Positions 1-5,414 of a stretch of 7,364 nucleotides of DNA are shown one piece after another. Origin of the DNA: Ignavibacteria bacterium UBA6906 (lineage in GTDB: Bacteria > Bacteroidota > Ignavibacteria > UBA10030 > UBA6906); contig DKBG01000158.1 of the NCBI GenBank assembly GCA_002451155.1, forward strand, positions 1 through 7,364, written 5' to 3'. The position numbers and the translations under genes are program-made. The notes under the pieces were generated by a model that saw only the letters and a list, made by a program, of their open reading frames with translations, did not search any database and had not been told where the DNA came from. Position 1 is the stretch's first letter. Each line of letters begins with the position of its first letter.

Positions 1-1
1 C

Positions 2-430
2 GTCCTCTTTCTCTGCACCGGCAATTCCTGCCGAAGCCAGATGGCGGAAGGGTTCCTGAAGACTTTTGCCCCGCGCCTGGACGTTCGTTCTGCAGGGACG
101 CTGCCGGCGGCCGTGGTCCATCCTCTGGCTGTTCAGGTCATGGCCGAAGCAGGAATCGACATCAGCAGTTCCCGCCCGAAGAATGTCGATCAGTTCCTCG
201 ATGAGGAGTTCGACGCGGTGATTACCGTCTGCGATAACGCCCGCGAAACGTGCCCCGCGTTCTCTGGTACCGTCGGCCGAAAGATGCATGTGTCCTTCGA
301 AGACCCCGCCGCGGCAACCGGAACTGACGCGGAGATTCTCGAAATATTCCGCCGTGTCCGAGATGAGATCCGGGATCGGTTCCAACAACTCTCCGCGACA
401 TGGGAAGAGAGCGCGGACAGCACACACTGA
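2..430 (+). CDS. arsC: Arsenate reductase, thioredoxin-coupled (LMW protein tyrosine phosphatase fold), 5'-truncated by window edge
   Basis: This cytoplasmic enzyme reduces arsenate to arsenite so that arsenite can be exported. The reading frame is open from base 2, with 142 residues visible. The phosphate-binding P-loop CTGNSCRS begins at visible residue 5. A second cysteine pair sits at visible residues 77 and 84 (VCDNARETC). The spacing of 72 and then 7 residues equals that of Cys10, Cys82 and Cys89 in the Bacillus/Staphylococcus-type ArsC, whose triple-cysteine relay is regenerated by thioredoxin. A late DPA motif (D101) matches the general-acid Asp of the LMW-phosphatase fold. Family length is about 135-140 residues, so only some five N-terminal residues are missing; the internal ATG at 41 is not the start because it would remove the P-loop. 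No other ars gene is visible; partners, if any, would lie to the left. A plain LMW tyrosine phosphatase is unlikely given the cysteine pair. Confidence 0.92.
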   Translation, partial: VLFLCTGNSCRSQMAEGFLKTFAPRLDVRSAGTLPAAVVHPLAVQVMAEAGIDISSSRPKNVDQFLDEEFDAVITVCDNARETCPAFSGTVGRKMHVSFEDPAAATGTDAEILEIFRRVRDEIRDRFQQLSATWEESADSTH

Positions 431-468
431 CGCACCGGGCTTGATTTCCCGGCTTCTGGAACTCCGTT

Positions 469-537
469 CGTCCGACGATTGTTCAGGATTGTGAAGAGGA
501 GGGGTTCACTTCGGAGAATCGAACAATGTCCGTCCGA
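469..537. repeat. Nested inverted repeat flanked by a 7-bp direct repeat, downstream of arsC
   Basis: ATTGTTC (478-484) is complementary to GAACAAT (521-527). Nested inside, GTGAA (491-495) is complementary to TTCAC (505-509). CGTCCGA occurs directly on both sides, at 469-475 and 531-537. The element lies between the arsC stop and the end of the doubtful minus-strand ORF, so it could act as a weak two-way terminator, but it has no T-tract. Short matches like these can arise by chance. Confidence 0.3.
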
Positions 538-543
538 TGTGTT

Positions 544-879
544 TCAGCGCGAATCCAGCATGAAATCAGGAGTTGGATCGGCTTCGCGCCGCACCGTTAC
601 GGCGGGACTGGGTTCAGGATGGAGAGACGGGAATCGGGACATTGCCACGGTGATGCGCTTCTCGACATCCGCCTTCCCATAAAGATCAGGACCCAGCTGA
701 TAGCCTCCGGGAGCGTACAGCAGCACCATCTGCTTCGGGATAGTGGCCGGGTTCGCGTGTGCCGATCGAGAGCGGATGACGAACGGCAGGCACTTGGACT
801 TCTCCACCTCACCAATCGACTCGCGGTCAATCATGCTGACCGCAGGCTGCCCCCCCACCCTCCTGCCAATCGCGATCAT
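544..879 (-). pseudogene. Doubtful ORF resembling the C-terminal part of a cupin domain; probable remnant
   Basis: The frame encodes 111 residues from the ATG at 879 and is open back to about 990 without a better start. Codons look plausibly coding, with many G/C third positions. Residues around 33-60 (LPFVIRSRSAHANPA, then a short stretch ending in LLYAPGGY) and the later segment DVEKRITVAMSRF resemble the end of small RmlC-like cupins. Those proteins typically carry a 'VPRG..H.F.N' motif, then 'LYAPGG', then a closing helix. The glycine-rich strand and the histidine/glutamate metal motif expected before this are absent, so an intact cupin is not present. No Shine-Dalgarno sits at a useful distance from either ATG (879 or 834). 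It follows the aldo-keto reductase on the same strand, 83 bases after its stop. It may be a decayed gene end or a non-coding frame; the cupin resemblance is by eye only. Confidence 0.28.
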
Positions 880-962
880 CAGACCGGAGAAGGCACACAG
901 GGGATCTGACGGACGGAGAGTTCTTACGCAGCTCCCGGACCCGTCGGCGCAACTCTGCCCTG

Positions 963-1967
963 TTATCGGTTCACTGCCAGCATTGCTCGTTCAGGATACC
1001 TTGGCCCCATGGCGGCCCCCGGAGGGAAAGCGGTATTCAAACGTGCAAGATCGGCCTTCGGCAGCGGGATGTCGATCGCCCCGATGTTTTCGCGGAGATA
1101 TGAACGTCGCTTGGTACCCGGTATCGGAATGATGTCAGGGCCTTGCGCCAGGCACCAGGCAAGGGCAATCTGTGCGGGCGTGCATCCCCTGCTCCCGGCC
1201 ATGTCGCGGAGCGTGTCAAGGAGTCTGATGTTCGCGGTGAGATTATCATCCTGGAACCGCGGGTGATTTTTCCGGTAATCACCCTCCGTGAAAGACTCCT
1301 TCGAGGTAAAAGTGCCCGACAGGAAGCCCCGCCCCAGCGGACTGTACGCGACAAACCCGATGTTCAACTCCCGGCAGGTTTTGAGGATCTCCTTTTCGAC
1401 ATCCCGTGTCCAGAGAGAGTACTCCGTCTGGAGGGCCGTAACCTGATGCGTGGCATGAGCCCGCCGGATTGTCGCGGGCGCGGCCTCGGAAAGCCCAATG
1501 TATCTGATCTTTCCCTCGCGTACCAGTTCAGCCATCGCACCGACCGTATCTTCGATCGGTGTGCTAGGGTCGACACGGTGCTGATAGTAGAGATCGATTG
1601 CATCGATCCCCAGACGCCGAAGACTCGCTTCGCAGGCCGACCGGACATACTCGGGCCTGCCATTCACTCCCTGAAAGCTGCCGTCCTTCCCACGGACATT
1701 TCCGAACTTTGTCGCGACAAACAGGCGGTCCCGATTGCCACGAATCGCACGCCCCACAAGCTCTTCGTTCTTCCCCATGCCATACACGTCGGCGGTATCG
1801 AAGAACGTAATACCGCGGGCAATCGCTTCCTGGATTGTCGCAATGGACTCGGCATCGTCACGGACACCGTAGAATTCCGACATGCCCATGCAGCCGAGGC
1901 CGATCGCGGATACGGACGGCCCGCCCAGCCCAAGAGTCCGATGTCCAAGTGATTCCTCATGTTCCAT
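963..1967 (-). CDS. Aldo-keto reductase (NADPH-dependent oxidoreductase)
   Basis: This 334-residue cytoplasmic (alpha/beta)8-barrel enzyme would reduce aldehydes or ketones with NADPH; the substrate is unknown. It begins with the family opening LGLGGPSVSAIGLGCMGMS (residues 12-30). The catalytic tetrad is intact: Asp57 and Tyr62 (FDTADVYG), Lys87 (VATKFG) and His130 (YYQHRVDP). Late motifs include AYSPLGRGFLSG (208-218) and the NADP-phosphate-binding IPIPGTKR (280-287). Length and motifs fit the YakC/IolS-like branch of small AKRs. The frame is open upstream to a potential start at 2093. The ATG at 1967 is preferred because GAGGAG (1975-1980) lies seven bases before it and the family N-terminus begins right after. 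The upstream gap is full of hairpins. No neighbour suggests the substrate. Confidence 0.93.
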   Translation of the reverse strand: MEHEESLGHRTLGLGGPSVSAIGLGCMGMSEFYGVRDDAESIATIQEAIARGITFFDTADVYGMGKNEELVGRAIRGNRDRLFVATKFGNVRGKDGSFQGVNGRPEYVRSACEASLRRLGIDAIDLYYQHRVDPSTPIEDTVGAMAELVREGKIRYIGLSEAAPATIRRAHATHQVTALQTEYSLWTRDVEKEILKTCRELNIGFVAYSPLGRGFLSGTFTSKESFTEGDYRKNHPRFQDDNLTANIRLLDTLRDMAGSRGCTPAQIALAWCLAQGPDIIPIPGTKRRSYLRENIGAIDIPLPKADLARLNTAFPPGAAMGPRYPERAMLAVNR

Positions 1968-1974
1968 TGATGTT

Positions 1975-1980
1975 CTCCTC
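1975..1980 (-). promoter_or_regulatory. Ribosome binding site of the aldo-keto reductase
   Basis: GAGGAG on the minus strand lies seven bases before the ATG at 1967. It argues against the 42-residue longer reading of this frame, whose extra sequence is Arg/Gly-rich and unlike the family. Confidence 0.8.
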
Positions 1981-2004
1981 CTCGCAGCCGGCAGGTGGAC
2001 TGTG

Positions 2005-2050
2005 CGGCCGGTGAGACCCTGTCCCCGCAGGGGACGGGCCACTCCGGCCG
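2005..2050. repeat. Long imperfect stem-loop just upstream of the aldo-keto reductase start
   Basis: The outer arms CGGCCGG (2005-2011) and CCGGCCG (2044-2050) are fully complementary. The inner arms GTCCCC (2021-2026) and GGGGAC (2030-2035), around a GCA loop, extend with CCC (2017-2019) against GGG (2036-2038) past a one-base bulge. If transcription of the aldo-keto reductase starts upstream of 2050, this structure would lie in its 5' leader, about 38 bases before the start codon. It could also simply belong to the intergenic hairpin cluster. Confidence 0.55.
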
Positions 2051-2092
2051 AATTTTCTCTGCCCCTGTATTCGGTGTATCGCTCCGCCTCCA

Positions 2093-2244
2093 TCGGGGCG
2101 GCGAACCTCGTCGCCTACACCCTGTCGGGCGACCAGACTGGCCGCCCGACGAACGATTCTATTCGGGATGGCACTCCGACTTGTATCGGGGCGACGAACC
2201 TCGTCGCCCCACACCCTGTAGGGCGACCAGTCTGGTCGCCCTAC
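2093..2244. repeat. Two direct copies of a two-hairpin intergenic repeat
   Basis: Copy 1 (about 2093-2150) and copy 2 (about 2186-2244) align almost end to end at an offset of 93-94 bases. Each copy contains a first hairpin with loop ACC: GGCGGCGA/TCGTCGCC at 2097-2115 in copy 1, and the perfect GGGGCGACGA/TCGTCGCCCC at 2188-2210 in copy 2. Each then has the linker ACACCCTG or CACCCTG. A second 27-base hairpin follows at 2124-2150 and 2218-2244. The copy 2 stem GTAGGGCGACCA/TGGTCGCCCTAC is perfect, while copy 1 has one mismatch. At the third pair of the second hairpin, C:G in copy 1 is A:T in copy 2. It resembles REP/BIME-like palindromic repeats scattered between genes in many uncultured bacterial genomes. 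Confidence 0.85.
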
Positions 2245-2266
2245 AAATAATAACATTCCAGAGAGA

Positions 2267-2276
2267 TTTGCGCAAA
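2267..2276. repeat. Perfect 10-bp palindrome TTTGCGCAAA
   Basis: This perfect palindrome lies between the two-hairpin repeat and the next stem-loop. It could be a regulator half-site pair, but nothing else in the sequence supports a specific role. Confidence 0.35.
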
Positions 2277-2279
2277 CCC

Positions 2280-2302
2280 GCCGAACGCCTCCCCCGTTCG
2301 GC
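2280..2302. repeat. Perfect 8-bp stem-loop
   Basis: GCCGAACG (2280-2287) pairs perfectly with CGTTCGGC (2295-2302) across a seven-base CCTCCCC loop. Read on the minus strand it is the second stem-loop after the DUF488 stop and is followed by GGGTTT, so it might add to termination. Confidence 0.5.
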
Positions 2303-2362
2303 CATCCTTCCGGTGGGACTCTATAGTGCCAACCATGAATCGGGTGTTTCTGTGGTGCGGAC

Positions 2363-2389
2363 GGGGGGCCGCTCCCCCGGCAGCCCCCC
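2363..2389 (-). terminator. Candidate terminator hairpin after the DUF488 gene
   Basis: GGGGGGC (2363-2369) pairs with GCCCCCC (2383-2389). After one mismatch the stem continues as GCT against GGC, leaving a CCCCC loop. The hairpin begins seven bases past the DUF488 stop. The very strong GC stem fits a transcription end, but there is no following run of T on either strand, so a canonical intrinsic terminator is not shown. Confidence 0.45.
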
Positions 2390-2396
2390 TCAGCGT

Positions 2397-2753
2397 TCAT
2401 CCTTCCGCGTTGAGGATTCCCGCAAGCGCCGTTGCGACGTTCTTGTCGGGCTCACCAGCAGCAAAGACAAGTGTCACGGTGTTCTGCCTTGAGAGCTTCC
2501 TCAACGCGACCAGGAATTTCTGTTTGTCCGGTTCCTGCAACTCCTGTCTGTATCTTCGAATGAATTCGGACCACCGTCCGGGGTCGGACCCGAACCAGGT
2601 ACGAAGCTGGGTTGAGGGCGCCAGGTCACGCCACCAGACGTCCACGCGCGCGGCGTCAGGCTTACAGCCCCACGGCCAGGATCCGTCAACGAGAATTCTC
2701 AGGCCGTCGGACCCATCCGGCCTTTCGTAGATCCGCTTCATGTGCAGAGACAT
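2397..2753 (-). CDS. DUF488 (YeaO-like) family protein lacking the signature arginines
   Basis: This small cytoplasmic protein of 118 residues belongs to DUF488, a family without an established biochemical function. The match runs through the whole length: MKRIYERP at residues 5-12, then RILVDGSWPWG at 19-29, LAPSTQLRTWFGSDPGRW at 44-61 with F64 and Y68 downstream, and TLVFAAGEPDKN at 94-105. Typical members carry an 'LVDRLWPRG' motif and a later 'NHA'. Here the two arginines are replaced by Gly24 and Trp28, and the His after Asn105 by Val, so the presumed functional site is altered. The start at 2753 has GGAGG (2763-2767) nine bases upstream; the ATG at 2762 directly abuts the GGAGG and is less likely. 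It lies 56 bases after the HEAT-repeat gene on the same strand, so the two are probably co-transcribed. A hairpin follows the stop. Confidence 0.88.
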   Translation of the reverse strand: MSLHMKRIYERPDGSDGLRILVDGSWPWGCKPDAARVDVWWRDLAPSTQLRTWFGSDPGRWSEFIRRYRQELQEPDKQKFLVALRKLSRQNTVTLVFAAGEPDKNVATALAGILNAEG

Positions 2754-2762
2754 TGTATTCAT

Positions 2763-2767
2763 CCTCC
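2763..2767 (-). promoter_or_regulatory. Ribosome binding site of the DUF488 gene
   Basis: GGAGG sits nine bases before the ATG at 2753 and zero bases before the in-frame ATG at 2762. The spacing selects 2753 as the start. Confidence 0.7.
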
Positions 2768-2809
2768 ATGGTGTGAAAAATCGTTCTGCGACCGGGGCCG
2801 TCCCATTCG

Positions 2810-3388
2810 TCAGGCTGGCGGCCCCGGCACCTGGTAGTGCAGCGTCCGCAATGTTGGGTGCTTCTCGTCCACGACTTGAGAACCGTCCAGGAACTGGAGC
2901 GCGTGAAACACGGCAACCACGGATGTCCCCGGAGCGTCGATCTCCCTGAGTACTTCGTATACAAGAAGATCGGCCTCCCGCAGCGCCTGCCGTCGCTTGA
3001 GCTCGTAGAGCACGAATCGCGCGCCAGACTGGAGCTCGGCGGACCCTCCATCGTTGACCAGAGCGGTGTAGAGCACGCCAAGACATGACCGCCCCAGGTC
3101 GACGAGTGCTTCGGCGGCTACCCAGCGAACCTGGTGCTGGGAATCCGTGAGGGCATGCACGAGCGCCCTCGCCGCCCGGCCGTCGCGCAGCACCCGGAGA
3201 ATTTCCGCCGACTCCCAGCGGACCAGGGGCTTTTTGCTGGAGAGGGATTTAATCAGAGCCGGCACGGCCTGTGGTCCGAGGCGTATGATTTCATCCCGTG
3301 CCCTCGACCGAACCTTCTCATTCCACTCTCCAAGCTTCGCCAGACATCTCCTGATCTCTTCCCCGGAATGCAGCATTCTTTTTTTCAT
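2810..3388 (-). CDS. HEAT-repeat protein
   Basis: This 192-residue soluble helical-repeat protein is probably a protein-binding scaffold; its partner is unknown. Three HEAT or PBS-lyase-like repeats can be read. The first is at about 25-50 (VRSRARDEIIRLG, then AVPALIKSL), the second at about 55-81 (LVRWESAEILRVL, then AARALVHALTD), and the third at about 86-112 (QVRWVAAEALVDLG, then LGVLYTALVND). The C-terminal third (115-175) is also predicted helical by eye but is not a clear repeat. There is no signal peptide. The ATG at 3388 has only a weak GTGAG before it; a second in-frame ATG four codons later is possible. The gene is followed 56 bases later by the DUF488 gene on the same strand, suggesting a two-gene transcript. 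A perfect dyad lies 13 bases upstream of its start. Confidence 0.82.
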   Translation of the reverse strand: MKKRMLHSGEEIRRCLAKLGEWNEKVRSRARDEIIRLGPQAVPALIKSLSSKKPLVRWESAEILRVLRDGRAARALVHALTDSQHQVRWVAAEALVDLGRSCLGVLYTALVNDGGSAELQSGARFVLYELKRRQALREADLLVYEVLREIDAPGTSVVAVFHALQFLDGSQVVDEKHPTLRTLHYQVPGPPA

Positions 3389-3401
3389 TTCTCACATCGC
3401 G

Positions 3402-3414
3402 TTTGTTGAACAAA
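3402..3414. promoter_or_regulatory. Perfect dyad upstream of the HEAT-repeat gene
   Basis: TTTGTT and AACAAA flank a single G, giving a perfect 13-base dyad ending 13 bases before the HEAT gene start on the minus strand. Its size and position suit an operator in the promoter or leader region. No promoter boxes are convincing around it, and AT-rich dyads of this length can be chance. Confidence 0.35.
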
Positions 3415-3471
3415 GTTGGGAATTACGCCGTCAGACGCAGGCTGGACCAATGCGCCAGGGCATACGAGGGT

Positions 3472-3490
3472 CGACGCGGCGTCCGCGTCG
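3472..3490. repeat. Perfect 8-bp hairpin between the membrane ORF and the HEAT gene
   Basis: CGACGCGG (3472-3479) pairs perfectly with CCGCGTCG (3483-3490) across a three-base loop. It starts about 20 bases past the stop of the minus-strand membrane ORF and lacks a T-tract. It may be a terminator-like or repeat-derived hairpin, given its similar style to the stem-loops at 2097-2244. Confidence 0.5.
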
Positions 3491-3512
3491 CCTGAGCTGG
3501 GAAGCAGGAGTC

Positions 3513-3980
3513 TTAAATGCGAAGGATAAGGGGAGGCGGCGTGGAAAGGGACATGCTCCACAGCGCCGAGCAGAGATATGTCATTCCGCTGGCCCGCAGA
3601 CCGACGGAGGCCTTTTCCTGGCCCATCAGGGACTCGAGCGTGTTCTCGCGGACGGATCTGTCGGAAAGGACATCATCATCGGCGACAGGGATGAAGTCGT
3701 CGGAGGAGCGCGACTTCACGCGTCGAAGCAGAGCTGGATTCTGAAGGCCGAGACGAGACGGTGCGTGATGCGCGCGGAACAACAGGGAGATCGTTACAGG
3801 ATAGACGGCGGACAGGATATCCGGCCCGCACAGCCCTTCTGGTGACCGGACGGACAGGAGCGCAAACAGGACGACCGCAACGGCGACTCCAAGAGGGATT
3901 ACCGGGGAAGCTGCCCGGGTGCCACTGTAGAAGAACGGAATATTTCTCCAGCTACGCTTCACGATTCCCCCCGGCGGCAT
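3513..3980 (-). CDS. Unrecognised small membrane protein (hypothetical)
   Basis: I do not recognise this 155-residue frame. After a basic N-terminus (KRSWRN at 8-13) it has a strong hydrophobic segment at about 26-43 (VIPLGVAVAVVLFALLSV) and a second, weaker one at about 53-68 (PDILSAVYPVTISLLF). These could make a two-helix hairpin in the inner membrane. The second half is polar, with an acidic patch VADDDV (99-104). The ATG at 3980 follows an in-frame stop closely. The only upstream purine-rich stretch (GTGAGGCGG) is rather far away, so the start is weakly supported. It lies 124 bases before the HEAT gene and 183 bases after the methyltransferase stop, on the same strand. It could be a real lineage-specific gene, a decayed gene fragment or a chance frame; the clean hydrophobic helix tips me slightly toward coding. 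Confidence 0.42.
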   Translation of the reverse strand: MPPGGIVKRSWRNIPFFYSGTRAASPVIPLGVAVAVVLFALLSVRSPEGLCGPDILSAVYPVTISLLFRAHHAPSRLGLQNPALLRRVKSRSSDDFIPVADDDVLSDRSVRENTLESLMGQEKASVGLRASGMTYLCSALWSMSLSTPPPLILRI

Positions 3981-4163
3981 GCACGATCCACCGCCTCACA
4001 TAGCCTACCGAGATGACCAAAAAATGTCAAGGCCACCGGACCTCACGGGGTCCAGACTGTAGATCATCACGTACGGGTCCCGAAAGTCGATAAGTGTATG
4101 GTATCAAATGTGTCCCCGTCGAGGAGTACCCGGAGTGGCAAAATCCCGTTCATTATATTTTTG
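3981..4163. other. Intergenic gap between the methyltransferase and the membrane ORF
   Basis: No gene is seen here. It holds a small inverted repeat GGACC/GGTCC (4038-4053), a stretch TATCAAATGTGTCCCC near 4103, and an AT-rich patch near 4150-4163 just past the methyltransferase stop. I see no convincing terminator or promoter. Confidence 0.5.
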
Positions 4164-4928
4164 TCATCTTCGGGCCGGAAGAGAAAGGAGCCTTCCAATC
4201 CGGCCGTGCAGGGACCAGCGTACGGTGCGCCGGCTGCTCGTATCTCCCCAGGCCTCTTTCAATCCTTCGATCTGATGAGCGAACTTCTCCTCTCCCTCCG
4301 CGTCACAGAATGCTCTCGTCCCAGACCAGCTTGCAAAAAAGCCCACAAGCGAGTCTATCTCCCAATCCGCCTCCATCGCGAACGCAGGGAACGGGATCTC
4401 CTCGAACGGAAAGGGAAGTGTGCGATACCGCTCGTCCACATACCGAACCCGTTCCGGCCAGTACGGAGCAAGGGTCGTCCGGAAAAAATGTTCTGTCCAT
4501 TCATCGACTGGGTGGGTTATTGTCGGAAGGTGATAGGTCCAGAGGGCGATGATCCCTGAGGGCTTTCCCACCCGCCGGACCTCACGATAGAACGATTCGA
4601 ATTCAAACCAGTGGGCCGCTGTCCCGACCGCGATGAGATCCAGACTCTGATCAGGGATCGTCGTGGATTCCGCCGGTTCCAGCCGGTACTCCACCCGCTC
4701 GTGGGGTATCGCCTGCGCAAGCTGATCGGCACTTGCGTCAGTGGCAACCACCCTGTCGAACCTGCCCGCGAGCGCGCGAGCGGCTTGACCGCTCCCCGTT
4801 CCGCAGTCCCAGGCGAATTCATGGGTCGGAGTCAATGAGGCGAGGAAATCGAAAAATTCCGCGGGGTAGCCGGGCCTGTGCTGTGCGTACAGCCTGGCCT
4901 GCCGCGAAAAGTGATCCTGAAACGTCAT
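4164..4928 (-). CDS. Class I SAM-dependent methyltransferase
   Basis: This 254-residue cytoplasmic enzyme would transfer a methyl group from S-adenosylmethionine to an unidentified, probably small-molecule, substrate. The N-terminus FSRQARLYAQHRPGYPAEFF (7-26) is the usual lead-in of this Methyltransf_11-type group. Motif I AWDCGTGSGQAA (39-50) binds SAM, and Asp64 (VVATDAS) would bind the ribose. AAHWFEF (104-110) occupies motif IV and resembles the 'AAHWF' of trans-aconitate methyltransferase-like (Tmt1/Crg1) proteins. VRWSLHGRIGRLL near the C-terminus also fits that group. The ATG at 4928 is chosen over the GTG at 4970 because GGGGAG (4935-4940) lies six bases upstream. It is the third gene of an operon, 42 bases after the thioesterase stop. 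Confidence 0.9.
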   Translation of the reverse strand: MTFQDHFSRQARLYAQHRPGYPAEFFDFLASLTPTHEFAWDCGTGSGQAARALAGRFDRVVATDASADQLAQAIPHERVEYRLEPAESTTIPDQSLDLIAVGTAAHWFEFESFYREVRRVGKPSGIIALWTYHLPTITHPVDEWTEHFFRTTLAPYWPERVRYVDERYRTLPFPFEEIPFPAFAMEADWEIDSLVGFFASWSGTRAFCDAEGEEKFAHQIEGLKEAWGDTSSRRTVRWSLHGRIGRLLSLPARR

Positions 4929-4970
4929 TGTGAACTCCCCATTGGTCTCTCCCTCCGAGTTCTTCCGCAC

Positions 4971-5414
4971 CTATGTCCGCTGAATGACGATATTTGCCGA
5001 GCAGGTGGCCACGAGCTTCCCCCTGCCGCCGTGGGCCTCGCCGCTCACGTGCATAAGGGCCGGCCCTCGCGAAATGACACGGCCGGTAATAGTCAGGAAA
5101 TCTCCTGCTTCAACTCCGCGGAGAAAGTGTGTCTGGATGTCAATAGTCGAGCAGATTGACCGGGCAGCGAGATAGCTGAGCGGGCCGAAAACATTGTCAA
5201 ATGCCGCCGTGAGAAATCCGCCCTGAAGCATCCGAACCGGGTTGAGGTACTTCTCCTGGACCGGAAATCGAGCGACCAGCATTTCCCGCGGCCGGTAGTC
5301 AAGGAATTCCCCTTTCATTTCCTGAAAACAATTCGGCAGGTGGTCTCCGGCCAGCGCATGGGCCTCCCTCAACGCTCGAAATTCCTTCATCAAAAGTTTC
5401 AGAGGTTCATCCAT
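4971..5414 (-). CDS. Hotdog-fold acyl-CoA thioesterase (PaaI-like)
   Basis: This 147-residue cytoplasmic protein has a single hotdog domain of the PaaI/4HBT type, which hydrolyses acyl- or aroyl-CoA thioesters; its exact substrate is unknown. The central helix region NPVRMLQGGFLTAAFDNVFG (58-77) corresponds to the family's 'HGG...D' site. Here Gln64 replaces the usual His, followed by Gly65-Gly66 and Asp73. The strand-rich half TIDIQTHFLRGVEAGDFLTI (90-109), then GRVISRGPALMHVSGEA (111-127), is typical. The frame is open to 5543, but the ATG at 5414 has GGAG (5421-5424) six bases upstream and the family sequence starts there. It overlaps the stop of the acetyltransferase gene by eight bases (ATGGATGA), implying translational coupling. 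Confidence 0.88.
   Translation of the reverse strand: MDEPLKLLMKEFRALREAHALAGDHLPNCFQEMKGEFLDYRPREMLVARFPVQEKYLNPVRMLQGGFLTAAFDNVFGPLSYLAARSICSTIDIQTHFLRGVEAGDFLTITGRVISRGPALMHVSGEAHGGRGKLVATCSANIVIQRT

Noticed and set aside
1143..1952. A 269-residue plus-strand ORF opposite the aldo-keto reductase
   Set aside because: It is the shadow of the reductase, whose family motifs and catalytic residues on the minus strand are unmistakable. The plus frame has no family resemblance.
1968..2093. Upstream start for the aldo-keto reductase at 2093
   Set aside because: The extra 42 residues cover the stem-loop at 2005-2050 and match nothing in the family; GAGGAG supports 1967.
2754..3086. Long N-terminal extension of the DUF488 frame (to 229 residues)
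   Set aside because: It overlaps the antisense-phase HEAT gene in another frame on the same strand, is Arg/Gly/Ala-rich, and lies before a well-placed GGAGG for the start at 2753.
3147..3845. A 232-residue plus-strand ORF across the HEAT gene and the membrane ORF
   Set aside because: It is Arg/Ser-rich with no domain. It spans the antisense of the HEAT repeats and the gap, and has no convincing ribosome binding site.
4094..4130. TATCAAATGTGTCCCC stretch as the edge of a mobile element
   Set aside because: A similar phrase is often seen near REP-type transposases, but there is no transposase, terminal repeat or duplication here.
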